Assembly: GCF_042648145.1 (NCBI RefSeq)
Contig: NZ_JBHRWV010000002.1
Location: 248,001 to 312,000, forward strand
Length of the DNA: 64,000 bases
Source: Salinicoccus sesuvii
GTDB taxonomy: Bacteria; Bacillota; Bacilli; Staphylococcales; Salinicoccaceae
Direction: 5' to 3'
Each line of letters starts with the position of its first letter. The first letter of the stretch is position 1. Made by a program: the position numbers and the translations under genes. The notes below the pieces were generated by a model. The model was given only the letters and a program-made list of their open reading frames with translations. It was not told the DNA's origin and ran no database searches. Below are positions 32,348-41,610 of the stretch, in pieces.

Positions 32348-34330
32348 TTGGCAGGACAGAATACTTATAATGATGATTCAATTCAAATACTGGAAGGTCT
32401 GGATGCCGTAAGGAAGAGACCAGGGATGTACATCGGTTCAACCGATCATAGGGGGCTCCATCATCTGGTATACGAAATTACCGACAACTCGGTGGATGAA
32501 GTCATCAATGGCTATGGGGATGAGATTAGTATCACAATCAATGCGGACGAAAGCGTCACAGTCCGAGACAATGGACGGGGCATGCCAGTTGGTATGCATA
32601 CTTCTGGAAAACCGACACCCGAAGTGATATTTACTGTGCTGCATGCAGGGGGTAAATTCGGTGCTGGTGGATATAAAACTTCCGGTGGACTGCACGGTGT
32701 AGGTGCATCCGTAGTCAACGCTCTGAGTGAATGGGTGAAGATCCGGATTTTCCGGGACGGAAAAATACATGAAATGTCTTTCAAAGAAGGCGGTAAACTT
32801 GATCGTCCACTTGAAGTGACGGGTAAGACAAAGGAAACAGGCACCGAAGTGACCTTCCGACCGGACGGCGAAATTTTCAAATCCGGTACAGTCTTCAACT
32901 TCGAGACTATTATGGAGCGTATGCGAGAATCGGCTTTTCTCCAGAAAGGGTTAAAAATATCCATTATTGATAAACGTCCGGAAGAACCACTTGAAGAAAA
33001 TTTCAAGTATGACGATGGACTAAAAGCTTTTATCAATTTCCTCAATGAAGGTAAGGATGCGATCGGCGATGTTGTCATGTTCTCCGGTGAATATAATGAT
33101 ATTCAGGCGGAAGTAAGCTTCCAGTATAACGATCAGTATACTGAGACACTGATTTCCTTTGTCAATAATGTGCGTACGAGGGACGGTGGTACCCATGAAG
33201 TCGGCTTCAAGACTGGTTTCACTCGAGTTTTCAACGAGTATGCACGTAAGATCAACGAATTGAAAGAAAAGGACAAGAATCTTGAAGGTAATGATATTCG
33301 TGAAGGTCTGACGGCAGTCATTTCAGTAAAGATCCCTGAGAATCTGCTGCAGTTCGAGGGGCAGACAAAGAGTAAACTGGGTACCAGTGAAGCGCGTAAT
33401 GTTATGGAGTCGCTGATGAGCGAGCATCTTCCGTATTTTCTTGAAGAAAACGGTCCGCTCAGTACTCAACTCGTCAAAAAAGCACTCAAAGCAAGGAACG
33501 TCAGAGAGACAGCAAGGAAAGCGCGTGAAGAAGCGAGAAACGGCAAAAAACGTCGTAAAGATACACTGCTATCCGGCAAACTGACACCTGCTCAGAGCCG
33601 CAATTCCAAAAAGAATGAATTGTACCTGGTCGAGGGCGACTCAGCAGGGGGGTCGGCGAAGCAAGGGCGTGACAGAAGATTTCAGGCGATTTTGCCACTG
33701 CGCGGTAAGGTAATCAACACGGAGAAGGCAAGGTTTGAGGATATTTTCAAAAATGAAGAAATCAATACCATCATTCATACCATCGGTGCCGGGGTCGGTA
33801 ATGAATTCAATGTAGAAGATTCAAACTACGATAAGATTGTCATTATGACTGATGCTGATACGGATGGTGCACATATTCAAGTGCTACTCCTGACATTCTT
33901 TTTCAATTATATGCGTCCACTGTTTGATGCTGGCAAGATCTATATTGCAATGCCACCACTTTTCCAGTTGAAGTCACGCGGCAAAAAGAAGGCCGATGTG
34001 AGATATGTGTGGACAGAAGACGAATTGATACAGGCACAAAATGAAATGGGTAAAAATATCGATCTGCAGCGTTACAAGGGATTGGGTGAGATGATGCCGG
34101 ACCAGTTGTGGGAAACGACGATGGATCCTGAAACACGGACACTGATTCGGGTGCAGGTGGAAGACGAGGCACTGTCACTAAAACGTGTGACAACACTGAT
34201 GGGCGATAATGTGCAGATGCGCAGAAAATGGATCGAATCCAACGTCAGCTTCACACTCGAGGAAGCCGATAGCATACTCGGTAAGGACGATGTCACAAAA
34301 TCAGGAGAAAGTGGTGAAATGAATGACTGA
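32348..34330 (+). CDS. parE: Topoisomerase IV subunit B (ParE)
   Basis: The ATPase subunit of topoisomerase IV, which decatenates daughter chromosomes. GHKL ATP-binding motifs occur early (NSVDEVINGYGD, NGRGMPVG), a transducer domain follows, then TOPRIM (LVEGDSAGGSAK and DADTDGAH) with intact metal-binding acids. The quinolone-determining region appears wild type (EGDSAGGSAKQGRDR). ATG 32339 directly abuts GGGAGG at 32333-32338, so it is too close; TTG 32348, nine bases from that site, gives MAGQNTYNDDSIQ, matching the family N-terminus, with 660 residues. It overlaps parC by 8 bases. Confidence 0.95.
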   Translation: MAGQNTYNDDSIQILEGLDAVRKRPGMYIGSTDHRGLHHLVYEITDNSVDEVINGYGDEISITINADESVTVRDNGRGMPVGMHTSGKPTPEVIFTVLHAGGKFGAGGYKTSGGLHGVGASVVNALSEWVKIRIFRDGKIHEMSFKEGGKLDRPLEVTGKTKETGTEVTFRPDGEIFKSGTVFNFETIMERMRESAFLQKGLKISIIDKRPEEPLEENFKYDDGLKAFINFLNEGKDAIGDVVMFSGEYNDIQAEVSFQYNDQYTETLISFVNNVRTRDGGTHEVGFKTGFTRVFNEYARKINELKEKDKNLEGNDIREGLTAVISVKIPENLLQFEGQTKSKLGTSEARNVMESLMSEHLPYFLEENGPLSTQLVKKALKARNVRETARKAREEARNGKKRRKDTLLSGKLTPAQSRNSKKNELYLVEGDSAGGSAKQGRDRRFQAILPLRGKVINTEKARFEDIFKNEEINTIIHTIGAGVGNEFNVEDSNYDKIVIMTDADTDGAHIQVLLLTFFFNYMRPLFDAGKIYIAMPPLFQLKSRGKKKADVRYVWTEDELIQAQNEMGKNIDLQRYKGLGEMMPDQLWETTMDPETRTLIRVQVEDEALSLKRVTTLMGDNVQMRRKWIESNVSFTLEEADSILGKDDVTKSGESGEMND

Positions 34331-36749
34331 ACAAGTACAGCTGATGCAGCTTGAAGACGTCATCGGCGACCGTTTCGGCCGCTATAGTAAATATGTCATC
34401 CAAGATCGGGCTATTCCCGACGTCAGAGATGGTTTGAAGCCAGTGCAACGACGTATACTATACGCGATGTACAAAGAAGGCAACACATACGAGAAGAGCT
34501 TCAGAAAAAGTGCCAAAACAGTCGGGAATGTTATCGGTAACTACCACCCGCACGGGGATTCCAGTGTATATGAAGCAATGGTGCGTCTATCCCAAGAGTG
34601 GAAGATGCGTGAAGGACTCATTGATATTCACGGCAACAAAGGTAGTGTCGATGGGGATCCACCTGCTGCAATGCGTTACACAGAAGCGAGATTGTCTGAA
34701 ATCTCAAATGAGATGCTCAGAGATATCAATAAAGGTACAGTTCAGTTCATTAACAACTTCGATGATACTGAAATGGAGCCGACAGTACTGCCGTCGAAAT
34801 TCCCGAACTTGCTGGTCAATGGCTCGACGGGTATTTCTGCAGGTTACGCTACAGATATTCCGCCGCACAATCTCGGTGAGGTCATCGATGCCACACTGAA
34901 GGTGATTGATAAACCGAGTACGACTGTCGAAGAGCTGATGTCAGTTGTAAAAGGTCCTGACTTTCCGACTGGCGGTATTATCCAGGGTGTCGATCAAATC
35001 AAAAAAGCCTATGAGACCGGTCGCGGTAAGATCATCGTGCGCAGTAGGGTGCGAACTGAAGATACGCGGGGTGGCAAAACTCTGATCGTTATTGAAGAGT
35101 TGCCGTTTGAAGTGAATAAGGCGAACCTTGTCAAAAAGATGGATGAAATCCGCGCCGATCGTAACGTCGATGGCATACTGGAAGTCCGAGATGAGACCGA
35201 TCGCGAAGGACTTCGCATCGTCGTCGAAGTGAAGAAGGAAGTAAATGTCGATGGTATCATCAACTACTTCTATAAGAAGACCGACCTGCAGGTTTCATAC
35301 AATTTCAATATGGTAGCCATCAGTGATCGTGCACCCAAGCAGCTGGGACTAAAAGAGATACTGGCAAGCTATATTGACCACCAGAAAACCGTCATCCTCA
35401 ACCGTTCCAATCATGAGCTATCGGAAGCGGAGCGCCGGATGCACATCATCGAAGGGCTGATGAAGGCTCTATCCATTCTGGATGAAGTCATTCGTGTCAT
35501 CAGAGAGTCTGATAATAAGCGCAACGCCAAGGAGAACTTAGTTGAATCATTCAGTTTTACAGAAGCCCAAGCTGAAGCCATCGTCATGCTCCAGCTGTAT
35601 CGTCTGACGAACACGGATATTGTTGAACTTGAAACTGAGCATAACGAGCTTGATTACACTATTAATCAGTTGCGTGAGATCCTATCCAACGAGAAACAGC
35701 TGCTTAAAGTAATTAAGAAGGAACTCAGGGATATACGGAAAAAGTATGCCACATCACGCAAAAGCAGTGTAGAGGAAGAAATACAGAATATCGAACTTGA
35801 AAAAGAAGTGTTAATTGCAAAAGAAGAAGTAGTCGTTTCATTAACTCGAGAAGGCTATGTGAAACGGACGAGCCAGAGAAGCTATAATGCCAGTACACCC
35901 GAAGAAATCGGGATGAAAGAGGACGATCAGGTACTGCTCGCCAGCCGAGCACATACACTTGAGCATATGCTTGTCTTTACAAACCAGGGTAACTACATGA
36001 TTATTCCCGTTCATGAATTGCCGGATATACGCTGGAAGGATAATGGCCAGCATCTTTCAAACCGCTTCAGACTGGGAGCGAAGGAAATACCTGTAGCGGC
36101 TTTTGTCATTGAAGGCTATAGTGAGGAGATTTCCGTCGTGACGACAACTAGGCAGGGCCAGATTAAGAAGACTGAACTGAAAGCCTATGAAGCAAGCCGG
36201 ATCAAGCGGCCGATATCAGGCATCAATCTCAAGAAAGATGATGTTGTAATCGGCGTCGAACTTGCTCATGCAGCAGCCGATGTACTGCTGGTTACAGAAA
36301 AAGGGCTCTCCCTTAGATATCCGTTATCTGAGGTCAATGGCACTGGTCTGAAGGCGCAAGGTGTCAGAGCGATACAGCTTAAATCGGATGATGCATTGGT
36401 GTTCTCCGGCCTCGTTACAAACGAGAAGTTTCTTGTCACTGTTACTCAGCGTGGAGCAGTGAAACGTACAGCCATCGATACATTTGAAGCTGGTGCACGG
36501 GCACAGGTCGGTCAAATGCTGCTTAAGGATATAAAATCGAAACCCCACCGTATAATCGGTGCGCGTCTCATCGAAAGCACCATAGGAATGACATTGTATT
36601 CGGCAAGTTCGAGTTTTGATCTTGATGCCAAATCCATTCGCGTCAGTGGCAAGTATGCCAATGGCTCCTTCGTAGTCGATGAGAATGCATTCGGTGAAGT
36701 GGAAGGTGTCGTTTTTGAAAATGTAGCACTTTATGGTGAGCAAAATTAA
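34323..36749 (+). CDS. parC: Topoisomerase IV subunit A (ParC)
   Basis: An 808-residue DNA-cleaving subunit. The active-site tyrosine is Tyr119 in MRYTEARL. The quinolone-resistance region NYHPHGDSSVYEAM carries Ser80 and Glu84, the susceptible residues at the same numbers as in S. aureus. The coiled-coil gate lies at about 370-480, and the C-terminal beta-pinwheel from about 490 has repeated strand motifs (GYVKRTSQ, GQIKKTEL, GLSLRYPL, GAVKRTAI). The start overlaps parE, indicating coupled synthesis in a 1:1 ratio. Confidence 0.97.
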   Translation: MTEQVQLMQLEDVIGDRFGRYSKYVIQDRAIPDVRDGLKPVQRRILYAMYKEGNTYEKSFRKSAKTVGNVIGNYHPHGDSSVYEAMVRLSQEWKMREGLIDIHGNKGSVDGDPPAAMRYTEARLSEISNEMLRDINKGTVQFINNFDDTEMEPTVLPSKFPNLLVNGSTGISAGYATDIPPHNLGEVIDATLKVIDKPSTTVEELMSVVKGPDFPTGGIIQGVDQIKKAYETGRGKIIVRSRVRTEDTRGGKTLIVIEELPFEVNKANLVKKMDEIRADRNVDGILEVRDETDREGLRIVVEVKKEVNVDGIINYFYKKTDLQVSYNFNMVAISDRAPKQLGLKEILASYIDHQKTVILNRSNHELSEAERRMHIIEGLMKALSILDEVIRVIRESDNKRNAKENLVESFSFTEAQAEAIVMLQLYRLTNTDIVELETEHNELDYTINQLREILSNEKQLLKVIKKELRDIRKKYATSRKSSVEEEIQNIELEKEVLIAKEEVVVSLTREGYVKRTSQRSYNASTPEEIGMKEDDQVLLASRAHTLEHMLVFTNQGNYMIIPVHELPDIRWKDNGQHLSNRFRLGAKEIPVAAFVIEGYSEEISVVTTTRQGQIKKTELKAYEASRIKRPISGINLKKDDVVIGVELAHAAADVLLVTEKGLSLRYPLSEVNGTGLKAQGVRAIQLKSDDALVFSGLVTNEKFLVTVTQRGAVKRTAIDTFEAGARAQVGQMLLKDIKSKPHRIIGARLIESTIGMTLYSASSSFDLDAKSIRVSGKYANGSFVVDENAFGEVEGVVFENVALYGEQN

Positions 36750-36758
36750 TTTCTTCCA

Positions 36759-36786
36759 TTCGTAGCATTTCCTTCAATGCTATAAT
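36759..36786 (+). promoter_or_regulatory. Candidate promoter of alsT
   Basis: TTCGTA (36759-36764), 16 bases, TATAAT (36781-36786); weak -35, perfect -10, 24 bases before the ATG. Confidence 0.5.
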
Positions 36787-36810
36787 GGTATTTATCTCAG
36801 GAGGTGCAAT

Positions 36811-38274
36811 ATGGATTTTGAAGGAATCATACCCGATTGGTTTAAAACATTTGTTGATGTCGGCAACACGCTTCTTTGGGGAGACTTTCTCATTGGACTT
36901 TTGATTGTTGCAGGTCTTTATTTTTCGATCAGTTCCAAATTCGTCCAGTTCAGATGGTTTAAGGAGATGTTCAATGTTCTGACGGAAAAAGGAGAAATTC
37001 TGCCAAATGGCAAGAAAGGTATCTCTCCGTTCCAGGCATTCGCCATCAGCGCAGCTTCTCGTGTCGGGACAGGTAACATTGCAGGGGTAGCCACTGCAAT
37101 TGTTCTCGGTGGTCCCGGTGCGATCTTCTGGATGTGGGTGGTGGCATTCTTCGGTGCAGCGACTGCATTCTTTGAATCGACCCTCGCACAAGTCTATAAA
37201 GTGAAAGATTCGGAAGGCGGTTTTCGTGGGGGCCCGGCCTACTACATGGAAAAAGGTCTGAATCAGAAATGGCTCGGTGTACTATTTGCCATTTTGATCA
37301 CCATCACTTTTGGTTTTGTATTCAATGGACTACAGGCAAATACAATTGCCCATGCCTATGAACAGGCGTTCAATGTGGATCGTTGGATCATCGGCATTAT
37401 TGTCGCAGCCCTTGCGGGACTGGTGATATTCGGTGGAGCAAAATGGATTGCCAATGTTACTGGCTATATTGTCCCAGTAATGGCCGTCATCTATCTTGGT
37501 GTTGTTTTCGTTATCTTGGTCATCAATTATGATCAGATCATACCGATGCTTAGCAGGATCTTCACGAATGCCTTTGGTATTAGAGAAGTATTTGGTGGTG
37601 CAGTAGGTGCTGCGATACTAAACGGTTTCCAAAGAGGGCTCTTCTCCAATGAAGCCGGTATGGGGTCTGCGCCGAATGCTGCAGCTTCCTCAGCAGTCAG
37701 TCACCCGGTTAAGCAGGGACTGATTCAATCACTTGGTGTCTTCTTCGATACAATGGTCGTATGTACCGCAACAGCGATCCTGATTCTCATGTATACGGAT
37801 CTAAGCTTTGGTGCAGATGCCGTGCAAGGAATTGAAGTAACGCAAGCAGCAATGACCGAACAAATCGGTACATTCGGTGCCACGTTCATCGCAATCGTCA
37901 TTCTGCTCTTTGCCTACAGTTCCATTCTTGGGAACTACTTCTACGGGCAGAGCAATCTGTACTACATTAAAGAAAACCGTTTCTTGCTGTTGGCGTTCAA
38001 GATACTCGTAATCGTTATGATCTTCATCGGTTCTGTTATGGAACTCGATACAGCTTGGGCGACAGCAGACTTGTTCATGGCGTTAATGGCCGTGACCAAT
38101 CTGGTGGCCGTATTCGGTCTGAGTAATGTCGTCTGGCAAGTGGCAGCCGACTATAAGCAGCAGCTGAAACGCGGTCAAAAGCCGGTCTTTGAGACGAATA
38201 ACATCAGAGCCGATCTCACTTCTGTAGAGGAATGGGGATATAACCGCTACGCTTACAGAGACGAAGATAAATAA
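36811..38274 (+). CDS. alsT: Sodium:alanine symporter (AGCS family)
   Basis: A 487-residue amino acid/sodium symporter. Family signatures: VGTGNIAGVATAI (Na+ site region, about 75), FRGGPAYYMEKGL (about 140), and LFSNEAGMGSAPNAAA (about 285). Around eleven helices. Substrates are alanine, glycine or glutamine in relatives. AGGAGG precedes ATG 36811. It follows parC as alsT does in S. aureus, with its own likely promoter and a strong shared terminator after it. Confidence 0.93.
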   Translation: MDFEGIIPDWFKTFVDVGNTLLWGDFLIGLLIVAGLYFSISSKFVQFRWFKEMFNVLTEKGEILPNGKKGISPFQAFAISAASRVGTGNIAGVATAIVLGGPGAIFWMWVVAFFGAATAFFESTLAQVYKVKDSEGGFRGGPAYYMEKGLNQKWLGVLFAILITITFGFVFNGLQANTIAHAYEQAFNVDRWIIGIIVAALAGLVIFGGAKWIANVTGYIVPVMAVIYLGVVFVILVINYDQIIPMLSRIFTNAFGIREVFGGAVGAAILNGFQRGLFSNEAGMGSAPNAAASSAVSHPVKQGLIQSLGVFFDTMVVCTATAILILMYTDLSFGADAVQGIEVTQAAMTEQIGTFGATFIAIVILLFAYSSILGNYFYGQSNLYYIKENRFLLLAFKILVIVMIFIGSVMELDTAWATADLFMALMAVTNLVAVFGLSNVVWQVAADYKQQLKRGQKPVFETNNIRADLTSVEEWGYNRYAYRDEDK

Positions 38275-38280
38275 ATCACT

Positions 38281-38312
38281 AAAAAAGGCAGACCCTAGGG
38301 TCTGCCTTTTTT
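38281..38312. terminator. Bidirectional terminator between alsT and the DUF1002 gene
   Basis: AAAAAGGCAGACCC and GGGTCTGCCTTTTT form a 14-base perfect stem with a two-base loop. Confidence 0.9.
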
Positions 38313-39270
38313 AGTTGAACAGTGATCTAAAGAATGATATCACACGGTCGAAGAAATTTGAAACAGCTGTCTTGAATGTATCCCAAGCATTCGATTCTGT
38401 AATTTCCTGGCCAAGCGATTCCGCTTGGTCGACAGCATTTTTGAATGAATCGCTCGAAGTGATCTGGTCAATGAGATTTTGTGCACTATCTTTAAGCGCC
38501 TGGGCCTCTTCACTTTGGAATAGACCAGAATTCTGAATCTGACGGATCAAGTCGATGATTCTGTCGATCTGATCCTGCGTGAGTATACCATCGAGACCAT
38601 TTGCTGCCATCTGTTCATCAACGATGTCTCTGATTTCAGATTCGGACAAGTTGCCACCCTGATTGATGACTTCGATTTTAATATCGGTAATCATCTTATT
38701 GAGCTGTTCTTGAGAAAACCCTTCGACAGCACTATTCTCTTCAGTGATATCCGTGATTGTGCCAAGTTCTTCTTGGGCATTCTGTGTCCGTTCAGTATCT
38801 ATTGCCTCACCTTGTTCCTCGTAGGCCTTGTAAATGCCGGCAAGGGCACTTTCTCCTGTTACATCCTGTGCCGCCCCGATGACCACCTGGGCATCGGTAA
38901 TACCTGAAGTAAGCAGGGCATTTTTATATGTTTCTTCGGTGATCTGTGTGATTTCTCCCATACTTTCGTCCACGGTGATATCAAGGCCATAGCCTTCATC
39001 TTCCTGAATGATGCGTATGCTCGACTTCAGGACATCGTTGCTGTAGTTCATACCAATGTATTGATTAACATCCTCACTGTAGACGTATGCAACCTTATCG
39101 TCATCTGACGTGCCGAGTAGCTCGCGTGTAGCGTCTTGAAGCTGTGCATCATTTTCCAGTGCTGCGCCATAGACGGTAACGGCTTCATTCCATTCGGTCG
39201 CCGCTGTAGCTTCTGGGTTTGGTAAAAGCAGCAAAAGTAGCACTGCTAGCGGTAGAAGTTTTTTGATCAT
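38311..39270 (-). CDS. DUF1002-family secreted protein
   Basis: A 319-residue exported protein of the DUF1002 family (B. subtilis YpuA is a member); function unknown. The signal peptide is clear: MIKKLLPLAVLLLLLLP followed by a likely AxA cleavage (ATAA). The conserved N-terminal domain covers about residues 30-160, followed by a Gln/Glu-rich helical region and a short amphipathic C-terminal helix (FFDRVISFFRSLFN). ATG 39276 sits right after AGGG, so ATG 39270 is somewhat better spaced. The gene is convergent with alsT and divergent from msrR. A role at the cell envelope is inferred from export and position only. Confidence 0.8.
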   Translation of the reverse strand: MIKKLLPLAVLLLLLLPNPEATAATEWNEAVTVYGAALENDAQLQDATRELLGTSDDDKVAYVYSEDVNQYIGMNYSNDVLKSSIRIIQEDEGYGLDITVDESMGEITQITEETYKNALLTSGITDAQVVIGAAQDVTGESALAGIYKAYEEQGEAIDTERTQNAQEELGTITDITEENSAVEGFSQEQLNKMITDIKIEVINQGGNLSESEIRDIVDEQMAANGLDGILTQDQIDRIIDLIRQIQNSGLFQSEEAQALKDSAQNLIDQITSSDSFKNAVDQAESLGQEITESNAWDTFKTAVSNFFDRVISFFRSLFN

Positions 39271-39423
39271 TTTCATCCCTCATTTCTTATGGATATTCTA
39301 CTATATCGGACCGCTGTATCACAATTTTTTGTATATGCGTCTGGCCAAATGTAATATAATTTCTTTATTAATGACTAAAAAACCGTTAGAATGATTTGGT
39401 ATATAAATGACAGGAGTATGATT

Positions 39424-40440
39424 ATGGATAATGAATACAGACGCTCCGACAGGCCGGAGCACAATCAGGTGAAAAAGAAAAAGCGGATTAGGAAGCGTGC
39501 ACTCATTCCGATCATTCTGTTGGTCAGTCTTATTGTTCTAGCGCTCTATGCATTTTTTTCATATCAGTCGGGGCTCGGCATTGCACAAGAGAATGGGGTA
39601 GAGCAAGAGACCTATGAATTCAATAGTGAGGACAACAACAATGGCAAAAAGAATATCCTTTTACTTGGTGCCGACCGTGAGGAGGATGGTGCCCAGCGTA
39701 CGGATGTAATCATGATTGCCCAGTACGACTTCATGAATAAGGAGATGAAGCTCGTATCACTCATGCGCGACATCTATGTAGATATCCCGGGCTACCAGAA
39801 CTATAAGATCAATTCTGTCTATTCACTTGGCGGTGTCGAGCTTCTCAGACAAACGATTGAGCAGAACTTTGGCATAGAGGTCGAGGAATACGCAGTGATT
39901 GATTACCAGGCATTTGAATCCGTCGTTGATGTCATCAATAAGAATGGTATTACCATTGATGTCGAGAAGGATATGTCTGAGAAGATTGATGCTGACTTAA
40001 AACAAGGTGAGCAACAGCTAAACGGCAAGGATCTCCTGGATTATGCTCGCTTCCGCCAGGACGAAGAAGGGGACTTTGGCCGTGTAAGACGCCAGCAGCA
40101 GGTCATCAATGCACTAAAAGATGAAGCGCTCAGTGTCGGCAATGTACTGAAGCTGCCTAAAATTACAGGTACAGCGGTCGGTCACATCAACACCAGCATG
40201 AGTAACGGGGAACTTTATAGGATGATGGCGTCGTTTCTTGTGAGAAGTGACAAGAACATTGAGACACTGACTCTGCCAATCGAGCACACCTATCAATTTG
40301 TTGATGTGCCCCATGCAGGTAATGTCATTGATCTTGACTTTGAGACTAACAGCCAGTATGTCCATGATTTTCTCGAAGGTAACCTCGAAGACCCGGAGGC
40401 ACTGGAACCGGAAGCGGAAAACACCACAACAGACCAATAG
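39424..40440 (+). CDS. msrR: LytR-CpsA-Psr (LCP) family protein, MsrR-like
   Basis: A 338-residue membrane-anchored phosphotransferase that attaches wall teichoic acid or other polymers to peptidoglycan. Layout: basic cytoplasmic segment (KKKKRIRKR), one transmembrane helix (about 27-49), then the LCP domain with LLLGADREEDGAQRTD, VSLMRDIYVDIPGY, the NSVYSLGGVELL block and DYARFRQDEEGDFGR; the conserved arginines and aspartates for polyprenyl-phosphate binding are present. The tail is acidic. AGGAG at 39412-39416 selects ATG 39424. The position between alsT and the UmuC-like gene matches msrR of S. aureus. Confidence 0.88.
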   Translation: MDNEYRRSDRPEHNQVKKKKRIRKRALIPIILLVSLIVLALYAFFSYQSGLGIAQENGVEQETYEFNSEDNNNGKKNILLLGADREEDGAQRTDVIMIAQYDFMNKEMKLVSLMRDIYVDIPGYQNYKINSVYSLGGVELLRQTIEQNFGIEVEEYAVIDYQAFESVVDVINKNGITIDVEKDMSEKIDADLKQGEQQLNGKDLLDYARFRQDEEGDFGRVRRQQQVINALKDEALSVGNVLKLPKITGTAVGHINTSMSNGELYRMMASFLVRSDKNIETLTLPIEHTYQFVDVPHAGNVIDLDFETNSQYVHDFLEGNLEDPEALEPEAENTTTDQ

Positions 40441-40477
40441 AAAGGGATGGCCCCCGGGGGCCATCCCTTTCTATTTT
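40441..40477. terminator. Bidirectional terminator between msrR and the CDF gene
   Basis: AAAGGGATGGCCCCC and GGGGGCCATCCCTTT are perfectly complementary (40441-40470), followed by CTATTTTTTA. Confidence 0.92.
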
Positions 40478-41467
40478 TTACCGCTCGTCCATTTCTTTTT
40501 GTGTCTCAGGCCACGTTCTCTGGCCGTCATCCAGTTCAAATTCCATATTCACATCCGTGACATGCTTTTGTTCCATGATCACCGCTTCGATCTCGTTTCG
40601 TATATCATTTACTTGCCGCGACGTGAGATCGGGATCGATCTCTGCAACGACTTCGACGTGCAGACTATCTCCTTCCTTTAGAACAAACAACTTTTTGATG
40701 TCTTTAATCGCCGCATGGCGTAGGACAATCTGGGAAATGCGTGCTTCCATATGCGGATCATGTTCACCGAGTACACCCGCTGCATTTTCCATGAACACTT
40801 TATAGACGATGTAGAACATCATCAAGCCGATAATGACCGATGCGATGCCTTCACTTGCGCCAAACCCTGTGAACCGGGCAATCAGTATGGCAGTGATGGC
40901 AAGTAGCGCACCGGCTGTAGCCACAGTATCTTCCATGAATACGAGTTTCGTTGCCGGTTTGGCACGTTTGATACAAAGGAAACTCTTTGTCAGCGGCTTC
41001 AGCCCGTCGTATGGCTGGTCTGCCTGCTGGAGCACTTCCTTGCCGGCCTTGTACAGAACAAAGCTCTCAAGAAGTGCAGCACCAGCAAGCACACCGATAT
41101 TAATCAGCAGCATGGTCGTATCGGTCTCGGTCGGAAGCGGCGCCACGATATGATGGATGCCTTCCCGTATGGTCTCATATGACAATATTGCGACGACGAT
41201 GATGGCGAATAGACAGACGAGGTTGACAAGTCTCCCGAAACCGAAAGGAAAGCGTGCTGTCGGTGCCTTCTTCGACAGGCTTGAACCGATGTAGACAAAA
41301 AGCTGATTGATGGCATCTCCGATGGAGTGCATCATTTCAGCGAACATCGCCACATTGGCAGTGAGCAGGAATGCCACGCCTTTAAGTCCTGCAATGATGA
41401 AGTTAACAATTGATGCAATGAGCGAAGATTTACTTCCTTGTTTGAGCAAACTGAAAATATCTTTCAA
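40478..41467 (-). CDS. Cation diffusion facilitator (CDF) efflux transporter
   Basis: A 329-residue metal/proton antiporter with six helices and a C-terminal cytoplasmic metal-sensing domain (about 225-310). The TM2 metal site reads HSIGD; the TM5 site reads EDTVA instead of the more common HxxxD, a pattern found in a CDF subgroup that includes SLC30A9-like proteins. Metal specificity is therefore uncertain (Zn, Mn, Co or Fe). The linker between TM4 and TM5 is long (about 30 residues). The C-terminal tail is rich in charged residues. Convergent with msrR. Confidence 0.87.
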   Translation of the reverse strand: MKDIFSLLKQGSKSSLIASIVNFIIAGLKGVAFLLTANVAMFAEMMHSIGDAINQLFVYIGSSLSKKAPTARFPFGFGRLVNLVCLFAIIVVAILSYETIREGIHHIVAPLPTETDTTMLLINIGVLAGAALLESFVLYKAGKEVLQQADQPYDGLKPLTKSFLCIKRAKPATKLVFMEDTVATAGALLAITAILIARFTGFGASEGIASVIIGLMMFYIVYKVFMENAAGVLGEHDPHMEARISQIVLRHAAIKDIKKLFVLKEGDSLHVEVVAEIDPDLTSRQVNDIRNEIEAVIMEQKHVTDVNMEFELDDGQRTWPETQKEMDER

Positions 41468-41535
41468 TATGACCCACTCCCTTTGAAATATTGTATCACT
41501 TTATACCCGATTATCGGATGTTACCATCATTTATG

Positions 41536-41563
41536 TTTCGGTTCCAAGATTTTGTGATATGAT
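41536..41563 (+). promoter_or_regulatory. Candidate promoter of the Y-family polymerase gene
   Basis: TTTCGG (41536-41541), 16 bases, TATGAT (41558-41563), with the LexA box starting 16 bases downstream, a placement that would block the polymerase. Confidence 0.5.
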
Positions 41564-41578
41564 AAATATAAAGGGTAT

Positions 41579-41592
41579 CGAACATATGTTCC
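41579..41592. promoter_or_regulatory. LexA (SOS) box upstream of the Y-family polymerase gene
   Basis: CGAACATATGTTCC matches the consensus CGAACATATGTTCG at 13 of 14 positions and lies 19 bases before the start codon, between promoter and gene. Confidence 0.9.
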
Positions 41593-41610
41593 GTTTAAGG
41601 GGAGGGTACT

